Positions 38,722 through 48,220 are shown, numbered from the stretch's first letter. The stretch is 64,000 nt of DNA from Pseudomonadales bacterium (GCA_028280345.1 JANQLY010000023.1:1-64000), one strand, 5' to 3'. The notes: generated from the letters alone by a model not told the origin. Numbers and translations: made by a program.

Positions 38722-39663
38722 ATGCAAGTTACCCACCGACTCATCGATGATCTGTTGGCCAAAGGCCCACAAACCGATATCAACCAGCTGATTGGTATTC
38801 GTCACCTCGCTTCCCAGGTCAATCTGTTTAACCGTAATCGTTCACGTAGCATACAAAGCGGCGGCCACCGTTCCCTGTTTCGCGGACGCGGCATGGAGTT
38901 TGACGAAGTTCGTGTTTATCAAGCTGGTGATGATATTCGTTCAATTGACTGGCGCGTAACCGCACGCAGTTCGCGTCCACATACCAAGGTGTTCAAGGAA
39001 GAAAAAGAGCGTCCGGTATTGCTTGCGGTTGACCAACGTCCGCCAATGTTTTTCGGCAGCCGGGTTACCTACAAATCAGTGATGGCCGCACAAACCGCCG
39101 CCCTGCTTGCCTGGAGCGGCCTGTCCCACAATGACAAAGTCGGCGGCATTGTTTTCAATGAAAGTGAACATAAGGAAGTCAAACCGCGCCGCAGCAAACA
39201 TGCCGTGCTGCAACTTATTCAGACACTCTCTGCATTTAATCAGATGCTATTTGATCAGCAAACAAGCGCAAGCAACTTCACCTTTACCGATATGCTTGAA
39301 CGCCTACGCCATATCGCCAAACCTGGCAGTGCCATTTTCCTACTGAGCGACTTCCACGACTTCGACGATAATGCAGCTCGCCTGCTCCATCTCATTCGAC
39401 GACATACCGATATTTACGCACTTGTGGTTGCCGATCCAATGGAGGAAAGCCTGCCAAACCAGGGTGTACTTAGTTTTACCGATGGCAATAGCAGAGTTTC
39501 TCTCAATACAGGTAAACACAGCACCCGTGAACACTATCAACAGCATTTTAAAAACCACCAGGAAAGCCTGAAACAGGCTTTTGATCAACTCGCAATTCCT
39601 CACCGCCTGTTATGGACAACAGACAACCCATGGCAAACCCTGAAATCTCTGTTTCCGTATTGA
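38722..39663 (+). CDS. DUF58 domain protein
   Basis: A 313-residue cytoplasmic protein of the DUF58 family, which has a vWA-like fold and accompanies MoxR. The signature GRGMEFDEVRVYQAGDDIRSIDW (split as GRGMEFDEVR, then YQAGDDIRSIDWRVTAR) lies near residue 54. Later, PVLLAVDQRPPMFFGS and IFLLSDFHDFDD match the vWA-like strands. Function is not known; it is always in moxR operons. 23 bases after moxR. Confidence 0.92.
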   Translation: MQVTHRLIDDLLAKGPQTDINQLIGIRHLASQVNLFNRNRSRSIQSGGHRSLFRGRGMEFDEVRVYQAGDDIRSIDWRVTARSSRPHTKVFKEEKERPVLLAVDQRPPMFFGSRVTYKSVMAAQTAALLAWSGLSHNDKVGGIVFNESEHKEVKPRRSKHAVLQLIQTLSAFNQMLFDQQTSASNFTFTDMLERLRHIAKPGSAIFLLSDFHDFDDNAARLLHLIRRHTDIYALVVADPMEESLPNQGVLSFTDGNSRVSLNTGKHSTREHYQQHFKNHQESLKQAFDQLAIPHRLLWTTDNPWQTLKSLFPY

Positions 39664-39682
39664 GTACCACGCGAAGATAGCT

Positions 39683-40207
39683 ATGCAGAACCCCGACCCA
39701 CTCGCAGCACTACGCCCCATCGTACTACCAACGGAAACCATAGGTTGGTGGCCACTGGCACCTGGCTGGTGGTTCCTGTTATGTCTACCCATTATCATCC
39801 TAATTGCCTGGTTACTAATCAGACCTGCGCTGCAACGACGCAAACTCCATCGCCAGTTACAGCAACACTGCTTGCGCCTACTTGAGGAAGCCCACTCTCA
39901 AGCTAACAGCCATAGCGACCCACTGTATTACCTGCAACAATGCAATCAGATCCTTAAGCGCTATGTGCGCAGCCGCTACCACAACTTACCGTTACCCGCT
40001 TGGCACGGCGATAGTTGGATCACATTTTTACAAACCCATTTTCCAGATAACGACACAAATAATTACGCCCAGCTATTTGGTGAGCAACTGTACAAACCCC
40101 GTGCTGATAGCTCGATTGATATTGACGCTGTACATAGTTGGGCCAGAAACTGGGTAATACAGCATCAAAAACCAGATGGTAAACCACTACGCGGGGGTCA
40201 GGCATGA
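39683..40207 (+). CDS. DUF4381 domain membrane protein
   Basis: A 174-residue protein with one membrane helix (residues 25-46, WFLLCLPIIILIAWLLI) and a cytoplasmic helical domain. The start ALRPIVLPTETIGWWPLAPGWW, in two parts, is the DUF4381 mark. Members lie between DUF58 and vWA genes in bat-type operons. The stop overlaps the next start by 4 bases. Confidence 0.88.
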   Translation: MQNPDPLAALRPIVLPTETIGWWPLAPGWWFLLCLPIIILIAWLLIRPALQRRKLHRQLQQHCLRLLEEAHSQANSHSDPLYYLQQCNQILKRYVRSRYHNLPLPAWHGDSWITFLQTHFPDNDTNNYAQLFGEQLYKPRADSSIDIDAVHSWARNWVIQHQKPDGKPLRGGQA

Positions 40208-41238
40208 GCTTTGAATTTGCCTGGTGGTGGGTATTCTTCTGTCTACCTCTACCGTTGCTGTTTTACTGGTTGCTTCCCCCGACCAATCGTGAAGAACCTG
40301 CCTTGCGACTGTCTACTTACCACGCACTCGGAGAAGTTGAGCACAGCCCGTCAAGTCAAACTATACGCTGGCCAATGTTACTTTTAATAATCGTCTGGTT
40401 GCTCACCGTGATCGCAGCCGCGCGACCACTATGGATTGGCAAGGAAATTCAAATGCCCGCCACCGGGCGTGATTTACTGATAGCTGTAGACATATCAGGA
40501 AGTATGAAAGTTGAAGATATGGTGGTTAACGGCACTCAAATACCGCGTATCACCGCTGTGAAAGATATCGTGGGCGACTTTGTCTCACGCCGTAAAGGCG
40601 ACCGCCTTGGCCTGGTATTGTTTGGTACCAATGCCTATCTGCATGTCCCGCTGACTTTTGATCGCAATGTTGTTACACAACAATTGCACGAAGCTCAGCT
40701 TGGCTTCGCCGGCGAGAAAACCGCAATTGGCGATGCAATCGGTATCGCTGTCAAACGCCTGAAAGACCGCCCTGCCGATAGTCGTGTTGTGGTGCTATTA
40801 ACTGATGGCGCCAATACAGCTGGAGAAGTCGACCCGAAAAAAGCAGCCGACCTGGCAAAAACTGCCGGCGTCAAAATACACACAATCGGTCTCGGTGCTG
40901 ACAGCATGTCAGTGCGCAACTTCGTGTTTACCCGAACAGTCAACCCTTCCACCGACCTCGACGAGAAAACACTGACCTATATTGCCGAACAAACTGGCGG
41001 GCAGTATTTTCGCGCTCGCAACCCGGAACAACTCGAAGCAATTTACGACATTATCGACAAACTTGAACCGATTGAACTCGAAGATGAAACCTATCGCCCG
41101 AGCAAGGAGCTTTTCTTCTGGCCTCTCGGTACTGCAATTCTGCTCGCGTTTTTCAGCCTTGCTGTTCAGCAGTTAATACGGCGTTTCCCTGCAACATTGC
41201 AATTGCAAGACTCATTGACACCAGAGGGCAAAGGCTAA
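40204..41238 (+). CDS. BatA-like von Willebrand factor A membrane protein
   Basis: A 344-residue protein with membrane helices near residues 6-23, 56-74 and 307-325 around a vWA domain. The metal-ion-dependent adhesion site is complete: AVDISGSM (near residue 94), a conserved Thr region and LLTDGANTAGE (near 200). In Bacteroides the Bat proteins relate to aerotolerance; in gammaproteobacteria the role is unclear. Overlaps its neighbours by 4 bases and 1 base (TAATG), so it is tightly coupled. Confidence 0.92.
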   Translation: MSFEFAWWWVFFCLPLPLLFYWLLPPTNREEPALRLSTYHALGEVEHSPSSQTIRWPMLLLIIVWLLTVIAAARPLWIGKEIQMPATGRDLLIAVDISGSMKVEDMVVNGTQIPRITAVKDIVGDFVSRRKGDRLGLVLFGTNAYLHVPLTFDRNVVTQQLHEAQLGFAGEKTAIGDAIGIAVKRLKDRPADSRVVVLLTDGANTAGEVDPKKAADLAKTAGVKIHTIGLGADSMSVRNFVFTRTVNPSTDLDEKTLTYIAEQTGGQYFRARNPEQLEAIYDIIDKLEPIELEDETYRPSKELFFWPLGTAILLAFFSLAVQQLIRRFPATLQLQDSLTPEGKG

Positions 41239-43079
41239 TGGAAGACTTTCATTTCCTGCGTCCGCTCTGGCTCATACTGATACCACTGGCTGCACTATTG
41301 TGCGCATTGCTGGTACAGCAACAACACAGCCATGGCAACTGGCAGAAACTGATCGACAGCGAATTACTCAAGCCCTTGCTTAAAGGTCGCATTAACCGCC
41401 AAAGTAAAACCGGGCCAACACTTATATTGCTGTTTTTTACTCTCGCCGCCCTCGCACTTGCCGGCCCAAGCTGGGAGAAAATACCACAACCGGTATTCAA
41501 ACGTAGTAACGGGCTGATTATCCTGTTTGATCTCTCGCCTTCCATGCTCGTTACCGATGTCAAACCCTCGCGGCTCGTCGCTGCAAAACGCAAGATTCTC
41601 GATTTGCTCAATGCTCGTAAGGAAGGCTACACCGCACTGATCAGTTATTCAGGCGACGCCCATATTGTTGCACCCCTAACCGATGACACAAATACCATTG
41701 CGACCCTCACACATATTCTCGACCCGAACATCATGCCAATACATGGCAGCAATGTTGAACACGCCACAACACTCGCCATCGACCTGTTTCACGACAGCGG
41801 TTTCGACCAGGGCAACATCTTGCTAATCACTGATGGCATCACCCAAACTGCCCGCGACACAATGGAAAAGTTGCTTGCCAATCAGCCTTACACTCTGTCA
41901 ATTATCGGTGTCGGCACCAATAGTGGCGGCCCGATCCCGATCCAAAACGGCTCATTTGCCAAAGACTCACAGGGCAATATCCTGTTACCGCGACTTGATG
42001 ATAACTTGCTGCGCTCTCTCGCACAGGTAACCAATGGCTATTACAGCCCTTTGCGACTTGATGATAGCGATATCAACTATCTCGCCACCGCACAGCAATC
42101 GCTAAAGAACTCACCACAGACCGTCGAACGTGAATTCGATCAGTGGTTTGATCGCGGCGCATGGCTCGCTCTGGCCTTACTACCCATTGTAGCTATAGGT
42201 TTTCGCCGCGGCGCTCTGTTCAGTTTTGTTCTGTTCTTGCCTTTTACACTCGCACCCTTACCTGTCGAGGCCCTTGAATGGCAGGATTTGTGGTACAACG
42301 ATAATCAGCGTGCCATGCAGGCTATGGAAGAGCAGGATTATGAGCGCGCCGCCACCCTGTTTAACAATCCGGAGTGGAAAGCAGCCGCGCAATACCACAA
42401 TAATGAACTTGATGCTGCCCAACTACACTACGCGCAAGAGCAATCAAGCACCGGACTTTACAACTATGGCAATACCCTGGCCAAAAACGGGCAACTGGAA
42501 GAAGCCATAGCCGTCTACGATAAGGCTCTACAACAGAATCCAGACTTTGAAGATGCAGTATTTAATAAAAAGCTGCTTGAGGACTTGTTAAACCAACAGC
42601 AGGCCCAACAAAACCAACAACAGGATTCACAGCAACAGGATTCTCAAAATAACCAGCAACAGGAACAACCATCACAGAGCGATCAACAACAAGGAGAACA
42701 ACAAAGCGCTCAACAAAATCAACAGCATGGTACACAGCAAGAGAAAAACCAATCGTCAGAAGAGCCCGATCAGACTGCACAGACAAGCAGCGAACAACAG
42801 GAAGCCGAACAGGAACAAAACGAACAACAACAGATGGCACAGGAAGAAACGGATGAAGCAGAGAACTCCAAAGAAAATAGCACACAGTCATTTGCAACAA
42901 GCCAGGAAGAAATACAACTCAGTGAACAGCAGCAGGAACTTGAGCAATGGTTACGTCGCGTTCCTGACGATCCTTCCGGTCTAATGCGCAACAAATTCGA
43001 GCACTACTACCAACAACGCCAGCTGGATGCACGACAAGGCAAAAATACTGAACACCTCAATGAGGAACGACGATGGTAA
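41238..43079 (+). CDS. BatB-BatC fusion: vWA plus TPR protein
   Basis: A 613-residue protein joining two functions encoded separately in Bacteroides. Residues 1-320 are a vWA membrane protein like BatB, with MIDAS motif LFDLSPSMLVTDVKPSRL and LLITDGITQTARD. Two membrane helices (about 310-345) follow. Residues 350-450 form TPR-like repeats (QDYERAATLFNNPEW; YNYGNTLAKNGQLEEAIAVYDKAL). Residues 455-575 are low-complexity Gln/Glu/Ser, then a conserved end (EQWLRRVPDDPSGLMRNKF). The Q-rich stretch should be disordered. The next gene starts inside its last two codons. Confidence 0.92.
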   Translation: MEDFHFLRPLWLILIPLAALLCALLVQQQHSHGNWQKLIDSELLKPLLKGRINRQSKTGPTLILLFFTLAALALAGPSWEKIPQPVFKRSNGLIILFDLSPSMLVTDVKPSRLVAAKRKILDLLNARKEGYTALISYSGDAHIVAPLTDDTNTIATLTHILDPNIMPIHGSNVEHATTLAIDLFHDSGFDQGNILLITDGITQTARDTMEKLLANQPYTLSIIGVGTNSGGPIPIQNGSFAKDSQGNILLPRLDDNLLRSLAQVTNGYYSPLRLDDSDINYLATAQQSLKNSPQTVEREFDQWFDRGAWLALALLPIVAIGFRRGALFSFVLFLPFTLAPLPVEALEWQDLWYNDNQRAMQAMEEQDYERAATLFNNPEWKAAAQYHNNELDAAQLHYAQEQSSTGLYNYGNTLAKNGQLEEAIAVYDKALQQNPDFEDAVFNKKLLEDLLNQQQAQQNQQQDSQQQDSQNNQQQEQPSQSDQQQGEQQSAQQNQQHGTQQEKNQSSEEPDQTAQTSSEQQEAEQEQNEQQQMAQEETDEAENSKENSTQSFATSQEEIQLSEQQQELEQWLRRVPDDPSGLMRNKFEHYYQQRQLDARQGKNTEHLNEERRW

Positions 43080-44824
43080 AAACAATAAAAATTTTCGGCA
43101 TTCGAACACAGCTGACACTGTTCGTTTTCACGCTATTGATGCTGCTTTCCGGTCATGGTCTGAGTGCAGAACTCACTGCGTTTATTGATCGCTACAAAGT
43201 CGGCATTGATGACACCATCACCTTAACTATTCGCTATACCGGCTCCACAGTTATTGACCGCCCTGACATGGGCGACCTTGAAGACAACTTTGATATTGTC
43301 GGCAGTTCACAGAACTCCAGTTTTCAATTTATGAACGGGCGCAAAAGCTCTGTTACCGAATGGACCTATGCTCTGCTAGCCAAAAAAACCGGCAAACTTG
43401 TGATACCTGCCTTTGAACTAAAAGGTCGCACCAGCGACCCGATCACGATTGACGTTGTCGAACAATCCGCGACGCCCCAGTCAAAGTCACTCAATGACAA
43501 TCTGTTTGTTACCGCAGAACTTGACAAAACTGAAGCCTACGTGCAGGAAATGATGATTCTAACTTTCCGCTTCCATACCGCTGTGAATATCACCATGCCT
43601 AACAAACCCGACATAAGGCTACCTGGTTTTATTGTCGAAGATCTTGGACAAGCAGAATACAAAAAACGCATCGGCGACAAAAACTTTCATATCGTTGAGT
43701 ACCGCTTCGCACTGTTTCCGAACCAAAGTGGCAGCTTTACCTTGCCGCGACTGCGCCACGAAATAGGCGTTATCACCAACCAGTCCCGCTCTTTGCAAAA
43801 TTTCCCAGGCATGGGCTTTGGCCAACGCACCCAGCGTCACTACCTGAGTACCAACGCGATCAACCTGACCATTAAACCCAAACCGTCCAACAGTAGTACA
43901 AACTGGCTACCGGCACAGGATGTATCCATTCACGATAGCTGGACTGACAACCCCGTGGTGGAAGCCGGTGCAGCAATCACCCGCACCCTGCAAATCAAGG
44001 CACTCGGCAATGCCGCTGAAATTCTCCCGCCACTAGCGGAACCCTCAATTCGCGAACTGAAAACCTATCCCGAACCACCGGAATTGAAAAACCAGCAAGC
44101 TGCGGGCAATCTGATTGGCACACGCACACAAACTACTGCCATTGTCCCTGTCAAACCTGGCACCTACACCCTGCCCGCTATCAAACTGCAGTGGTGGGAC
44201 ACCCGCAACAATACGTTTAAAACAGCCACTGTGCCTGCTCGCACATTAACCGTCACCCCGGCAGCTGAAGCACTGATAACAGACATATCGACAACAAATG
44301 CGGCCGCACCACACAGTCTGTCATCCCCTGACCTGTCAGCACAAACATCACCGGCAGCAATCAGCACTACACCTGCCAATCCTGTCTGGAAAATCACCAC
44401 GCTGGTATTCGCCGCTATGTGGCTGCTAACGCTGGCTGCATTGGCCTATATTTATCATCGCAATCGTGACCGCCACACAACCAGACAAAGCAACGAGGAG
44501 GCCACCAATAACGCGTCTCTCAATCAGGCCTGGAAAACCCTGCAACAAGCCTGTCACAACAATGAACCGGAAGCTGCACGACAAGCCCTGATACAGTGGG
44601 CTGCGCTTTACTGGCAACAACCCACACTGTCGTCACTCAATGAAATCGCCGCCTATATTGATGACCCCGGCTTCGAAACTTTATGCCAGTCACTCAATAG
44701 CGTTCTGTTCAGCCAAAACCGGAGTGCATGGCAAGGTAACGACCTGCTGAATTTTGTCGAGCAACTGCGCCATCAGAAAAAAACTGCAACCAATGTAGAG
44801 CTACCGGGCTTATACCAGACCTAA
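43073..44824 (+). CDS. BatD-like membrane protein
   Basis: A 583-residue protein with a signal peptide (residues 15-31, LTLFVFTLLMLLSGHGLSA), repeated Ig-like beta domains in the periplasm (AFIDRYKVGIDDTITLTIRYTG at the start, VTAELDKTEAYVQEMMILTFRF, LPRLRHEIGV, VPVKPGTYTLPAIKLQWW as separate blocks), a membrane helix near residue 450 and a cytoplasmic helical tail. This is the BatD layout. It ends the moxR/bat operon. Convergent overlaps are absent; the tRNA gene follows 84 bases downstream. Confidence 0.9.
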   Translation: MVKTIKIFGIRTQLTLFVFTLLMLLSGHGLSAELTAFIDRYKVGIDDTITLTIRYTGSTVIDRPDMGDLEDNFDIVGSSQNSSFQFMNGRKSSVTEWTYALLAKKTGKLVIPAFELKGRTSDPITIDVVEQSATPQSKSLNDNLFVTAELDKTEAYVQEMMILTFRFHTAVNITMPNKPDIRLPGFIVEDLGQAEYKKRIGDKNFHIVEYRFALFPNQSGSFTLPRLRHEIGVITNQSRSLQNFPGMGFGQRTQRHYLSTNAINLTIKPKPSNSSTNWLPAQDVSIHDSWTDNPVVEAGAAITRTLQIKALGNAAEILPPLAEPSIRELKTYPEPPELKNQQAAGNLIGTRTQTTAIVPVKPGTYTLPAIKLQWWDTRNNTFKTATVPARTLTVTPAAEALITDISTTNAAAPHSLSSPDLSAQTSPAAISTTPANPVWKITTLVFAAMWLLTLAALAYIYHRNRDRHTTRQSNEEATNNASLNQAWKTLQQACHNNEPEAARQALIQWAALYWQQPTLSSLNEIAAYIDDPGFETLCQSLNSVLFSQNRSAWQGNDLLNFVEQLRHQKKTATNVELPGLYQT

Positions 44825-44908
44825 AAAGTGTTTCTGTGCGAGAATTGAGCAGACTTGGTAGATGGCTGCAATGTACCAGGGGGGCTGGTAGAATGGCGCC
44901 CGCCCAAC

Positions 44909-44983
44909 GCCCCCATAGTTTAATGGATAAAATAGGGACCTCCTAAGTCTTAGCTGCTGGTTCGACTCCAGCTGGGGGCACCA
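44909..44983 (+). tRNA. tRNA-Arg (anticodon CCT), argW-like
   Basis: The acceptor stem GCCCCCA (44909-44915) pairs with TGGGGGC (44973-44979), followed by A and an encoded CCA. The D arm is GTTT-AATGGATA-AAAT. The anticodon loop CTCCTAA gives CCT, for arginine AGG codons. The T arm GCTGG-TTCGACT-CCAGC is perfect. The anticodon stem GGGAC/GTCTT has two G-U pairs at its base, which is a little weak. Sequence details (TAGTTTAATGGATA) resemble E. coli argW, a frequent phage and island integration site. Confidence 0.93.
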
Positions 44984-45123
44984 TCTATACTACTCAAATC
45001 TTTATCGAAAAGTGCTATAAGCCATTGATTTGGAATAATTTTTTTCACATAAATTCTGTGGATATTTGAGAATATGCAGCAGATGGAGTAAGCTGCGATT
45101 AATATGATTCCGGTCTGCACAGA

Positions 45124-46149
45124 GTGAGAAAAATAAATCGCCACGGCCTCGATATCGAGTTGACCAACCGCTGCAATGCCTACTGCAATTTCTGCCCGCG
45201 GGATAAAACCCCGCAGCAGGGATTTATTGATTTTGAGGTATTCAAACAGGCAGCGGCACGGGCAAAGGAAGAAGGCATTTTTGTGATGCTCGCGGGCCAG
45301 GGCGAATCGCTGATTCACCCGGAGTTTGAGCGCTGCATCGAGCACCTCACCAGTGAAGGCATTGACTTCGGCCTCACCACCAATGCTTCCCTGCTCACCG
45401 AGGCGCGCTCACGCTACCTGCTTGACCAGGGCATTACTCGTCTGACCTTTAGTGCCGGCGATCTCGGCGATGACTACGAGGAAGTTTACGGTCTCGACTT
45501 TGAGAATACGTTTGCCCATATCAAAACCTTTCTTGATCTCAACAACAATGAATACAACGGTCGCTGTGATACCTGGATCAGCCTTGTAGAGCACGAGATC
45601 AATTATGGCAAGCGCGATGAAATCAAACAGTTCTGGATGGATCAGGGCGCTGACGGGGTATATTGCTACCGCCAGATTTCCCGTGGCGGCGCGTGTGACA
45701 ATGGTTACTACTTTTTGCGCAGCAACAACTATATAAATGAAGCCGCCCAGGCGATGGATGAAAATGGTATTTCCAAGCTGTGCAACCTCGCATTCACTGC
45801 ACCGTTTGTTGGTTGGAACGGCCAGTATTACGTTTGCTGTAGTGATTATGAAAAGAAAGTACCATTGGGTTCAGTCGCAGACTATTCCATCGCTGAAATG
45901 GACCATATAAAAATTGATAGCATCCATAACGGCAATGCTGCGTGCATGATGTGCAACTACGACCCTTTAAACAGTATTCGCGAAAGCTATTTTGAGCTGG
46001 AACATGGCATTATCGATGAGAAAACTCTGCAACGCCGCCTGGTAATTATGAAAAAAGACCAGGAAAGCCAGACTGACATTTACGGTGAAGGCGGTATCGT
46101 TGATGAATTTGAACCGCAAAAGATGATCAAAACCATCTCTATTGCCTGA
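45124..46149 (+). CDS. radical SAM/SPASM protein
   Basis: A 341-residue radical SAM enzyme of unknown substrate. The core motif comes very early, ELTNRCNAYCNFCPRDKTP with cysteines 17, 21 and 24, followed by the GQGES-type strand MLAGQGESLIHPEF. The C-terminal part has a SPASM-like cysteine set (YVCCSDYEKKVPLG, then CMMCNYDPL), suggesting auxiliary iron-sulfur clusters. Translation appears to start at GTG (45124): a seven-codon ATG frame ends overlapping it, and the SAM core begins ten residues in. A PhyH-type dioxygenase follows after 29 bases, so the two probably act in one pathway. It lies 140 bases after tRNA-Arg. Confidence 0.87.
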   Translation: MRKINRHGLDIELTNRCNAYCNFCPRDKTPQQGFIDFEVFKQAAARAKEEGIFVMLAGQGESLIHPEFERCIEHLTSEGIDFGLTTNASLLTEARSRYLLDQGITRLTFSAGDLGDDYEEVYGLDFENTFAHIKTFLDLNNNEYNGRCDTWISLVEHEINYGKRDEIKQFWMDQGADGVYCYRQISRGGACDNGYYFLRSNNYINEAAQAMDENGISKLCNLAFTAPFVGWNGQYYVCCSDYEKKVPLGSVADYSIAEMDHIKIDSIHNGNAACMMCNYDPLNSIRESYFELEHGIIDEKTLQRRLVIMKKDQESQTDIYGEGGIVDEFEPQKMIKTISIA

Positions 46150-46178
46150 TGCAGATACACATATAGAAACTGATCACT

Positions 46179-47015
46179 ATGCAAACAAACAATGAATTTA
46201 CACTGAGCGAGGAACAGGTTAATTTTTTCAACCTGTTCGGCTTTCTGACCCTGCCCGGTCTACTCGCTGATGATATGCCACAGATTACTGAAGAGTATGG
46301 CAAAGTTTTCGCTGACAACAAGGAAGACGTAATTGAGTGGTATCACCAGGCTCACCACGGCTATAAACGCAGTGTATTGCCACAGTTTATTGACCGCAGC
46401 GACTATTTTTCCTCGCTGATTGATGACCCACGTATCCACAATATTTTTTCTGCACTGTGCGGAGAGAATTTTAACTACCGCGGTAGCGATGCAAATATTT
46501 TTGAACAGAGTACGGTGTGGCACTCGGATACCTATGGCGCCCTGTTTGACTATCTCAATGTCAAAATTGCTGTGTACCTTGAAGAACTTGACGAAAAAAC
46601 CGGCTGTTTCCGTGTTATTCCTGGTAGCCACTTATTTGGCGACCAGTTTGCCAACGAACTGCAAGATATGCTCGGTGAAAATGACAGCCTTAAAGATGAG
46701 CTGGGACTCGACGATATCGACGTGCCTGCACAGATTCTGCCAAGCAAACCCGGTGATGTGGTTGCATTTGATTTTCGCCTGAAACACGCCACGTGCTTTG
46801 ATGGCCCCGCCATGACACGCCGCAGCTTTACGATTTGTGGTTCCGAGCGCATTCAGGACAAAGATATCCCGCGCCTGCGCAAGGAAATTAAAATGGGCGA
46901 ACAATTTGGTTATAGCAATTACTATGGCAAAAATATGCTGGCCACTGCGTCTCCCGAACGCATGATACACCTTGAGCAGTGTCTTGCTCAGGACGATGTT
47001 TTTCTCGAAGCCTGA
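46179..47015 (+). CDS. phytanoyl-CoA dioxygenase (PhyH) family protein
   Basis: A 278-residue Fe(II)/2-oxoglutarate-dependent dioxygenase of the PhyH family, which hydroxylates or halogenates diverse small molecules and acyl chains. The iron triad is present: HxD in TVWHSDTYG (His115, Asp117) and His203 in LKHATCFDGP, with the 2-oxoglutarate-binding arginine in TRRSFTICG (Arg214 or 215). Asp at the triad argues for hydroxylation, not halogenation. The fold blocks EQVNFFNLFGFLTLPGLL and GCFRVIPGSHLFGDQF also fit. The substrate is unknown. Pairing with the radical SAM gene upstream is the main clue. Confidence 0.87.
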   Translation: MQTNNEFTLSEEQVNFFNLFGFLTLPGLLADDMPQITEEYGKVFADNKEDVIEWYHQAHHGYKRSVLPQFIDRSDYFSSLIDDPRIHNIFSALCGENFNYRGSDANIFEQSTVWHSDTYGALFDYLNVKIAVYLEELDEKTGCFRVIPGSHLFGDQFANELQDMLGENDSLKDELGLDDIDVPAQILPSKPGDVVAFDFRLKHATCFDGPAMTRRSFTICGSERIQDKDIPRLRKEIKMGEQFGYSNYYGKNMLATASPERMIHLEQCLAQDDVFLEA

Positions 47016-47026
47016 TATTGCACAGA

Positions 47027-47266
47027 ATGCCCGTTATACAAATCCCCTGGCGTCAACTTTCCGAGGAAGCTCTGCACGGTCTGATTGAAGAGTTTGTCAC
47101 CCGCGATGGCACCGATTACGGTCGTGAGGAACTCAACACCGCCACCAAATCACAGCGACTGCGCCAACAAATAGAAGCAGAGACTGCGCTGATCGTCTTT
47201 GATGAAGAGAGCGAAAGCTGTCAAATAGTTAGTCGCGATGAGTTTGAGCAACAGAATCCGATCTGA
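47027..47266 (+). CDS. YheU family (UPF0270) protein
   Basis: A 79-residue protein matching E. coli YheU: IPWRQLSEEALHGLIEEFVTRDGTDYG at the start, given here as IPWRQLSEEAL and EEFVTRDGTDYG, and a short helical tail (SQRLRQQIEAETALIVFDEE). YheU has no settled function. The ATG at 47027 is chosen because the conserved IPW follows directly; an in-frame extension upstream lies inside the dioxygenase gene. It starts 11 bases after that gene, converging with the SDR gene with only 4 bases between stops. Confidence 0.9.
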   Translation: MPVIQIPWRQLSEEALHGLIEEFVTRDGTDYGREELNTATKSQRLRQQIEAETALIVFDEESESCQIVSRDEFEQQNPI

Positions 47267-47270
47267 TTGA

Positions 47271-48086
47271 CTATTTGCCAAAGCGCACTCGGCGCCGTAA
47301 CTTAGTAAACGCCACAGCAAGGCGATATGGAAAAATTTTCAACCCCGCCAGAATCATTTTGTAGATAAAACCTGTCACACATATCAGCTTCCCCTTCTCC
47401 ACTGCATCAATGCCCTGACGTGCCACATCAGCTGGCGACAACCACATAAACCCCGGCATTTTCTCTTTGATATCCCTAAGTTGTTCACTCTCATGGAAAT
47501 TGGTGCGCGTCATCCCGGGGCATAGTGCTGTCACATGAATATTTTTATCTGCCATTTCAAAATGCAACGATTCGACAAATTTGAAACAAAATGCTTTGGA
47601 AGAATCATATAACGCATTACCGGGTGGACTGACTCCGAACGCTGAACAGGATGACACAATCAGCACACGACCATAATTACTTTCTACCATCGGTTGAATA
47701 AACAGGTACGTTAACTCGACAATAGCAATAGTAAGAATCTGGATTGTATCGGTATGAGAGCTCCATTCCACATCGAGAAATTCCTTGCCACTGGTATAAC
47801 CGGCATTATTGATGAGAAAGTCTACCTGCCAACCAGCATGACTGACCTGATCAAAAATTGCCTGTGGCGATGCAGGATCCGTCAGATCAGCCACAATTGG
47901 CAACGTTTCAATACTGTTTTGACTTTCAAGCGTCGACCTGACCTGTTCCAGCCCATCGCGATTGATATCGACCAATACCAGCTTGTAGCCTTCTAATGCC
48001 AACTCCTCGGCAAAAGCCTTGCCGATCCCCGAGGCTGCACCGGTGATAAGAGCAACTTTCTTCATAGATGTGGCTGCTACAGACAT
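47271..48086 (-). CDS. short-chain dehydrogenase/reductase (SDR)
   Basis: A classical SDR of about 271 residues. The NAD(P) site is LITGAASGIG, followed by the DI after strand 4 (VDINRDGLEQ), NNAGYTSG, the catalytic Ser region IVSSCSAFG and YDSSKAF (Tyr and Lys). The C terminus (MILAGLKIFPYRLAVAFTKLRRRV) is hydrophobic and basic and may touch the membrane, as in acyl-lipid SDRs. Three starts are possible: 48131, 48086 (used here) and 48065 (MKKVALITGA); none has a clear ribosome site. Substrate unknown. Confidence 0.87.
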   Translation of the reverse strand: MSVAATSMKKVALITGAASGIGKAFAEELALEGYKLVLVDINRDGLEQVRSTLESQNSIETLPIVADLTDPASPQAIFDQVSHAGWQVDFLINNAGYTSGKEFLDVEWSSHTDTIQILTIAIVELTYLFIQPMVESNYGRVLIVSSCSAFGVSPPGNALYDSSKAFCFKFVESLHFEMADKNIHVTALCPGMTRTNFHESEQLRDIKEKMPGFMWLSPADVARQGIDAVEKGKLICVTGFIYKMILAGLKIFPYRLAVAFTKLRRRVRFGK

Positions 48087-48185
48087 TAGAGAATTTTTAA
48101 GTTCTATTAAGCTATCAATTGATAATAACACTGGCTCAAAGCAATACCAACCGAACTTCCACAGTCCTATGCCCCCGCCTTTTCC

Positions 48186-48214
48186 TTGACATCATTTTTT
48201 TCATTCGATAAAGT
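48186..48214 (+). promoter_or_regulatory. near-consensus sigma-70 promoter
   Basis: A perfect TTGACA at 48186-48191, a 17-base spacer and TAAAGT at 48209-48214. It faces the non-coding A-rich stretch and, 420 bases away, the membrane hydroxylase gene. Start of transcription would be near 48221. Confidence 0.65.
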
Positions 48215-48220
48215 TCCTGA

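Noticed and set aside
44870..45000. Attachment-site duplication of the tRNA-Arg 3' end
   Set aside because: I could not find a second copy of the 3' end in the window and there is no integrase gene.
44950..45345. Minus-strand open frame of 131 codons overlapping the tRNA and the radical SAM gene
   Set aside because: It runs antisense to the clear radical SAM core and into the tRNA, and has no recognisable protein features.
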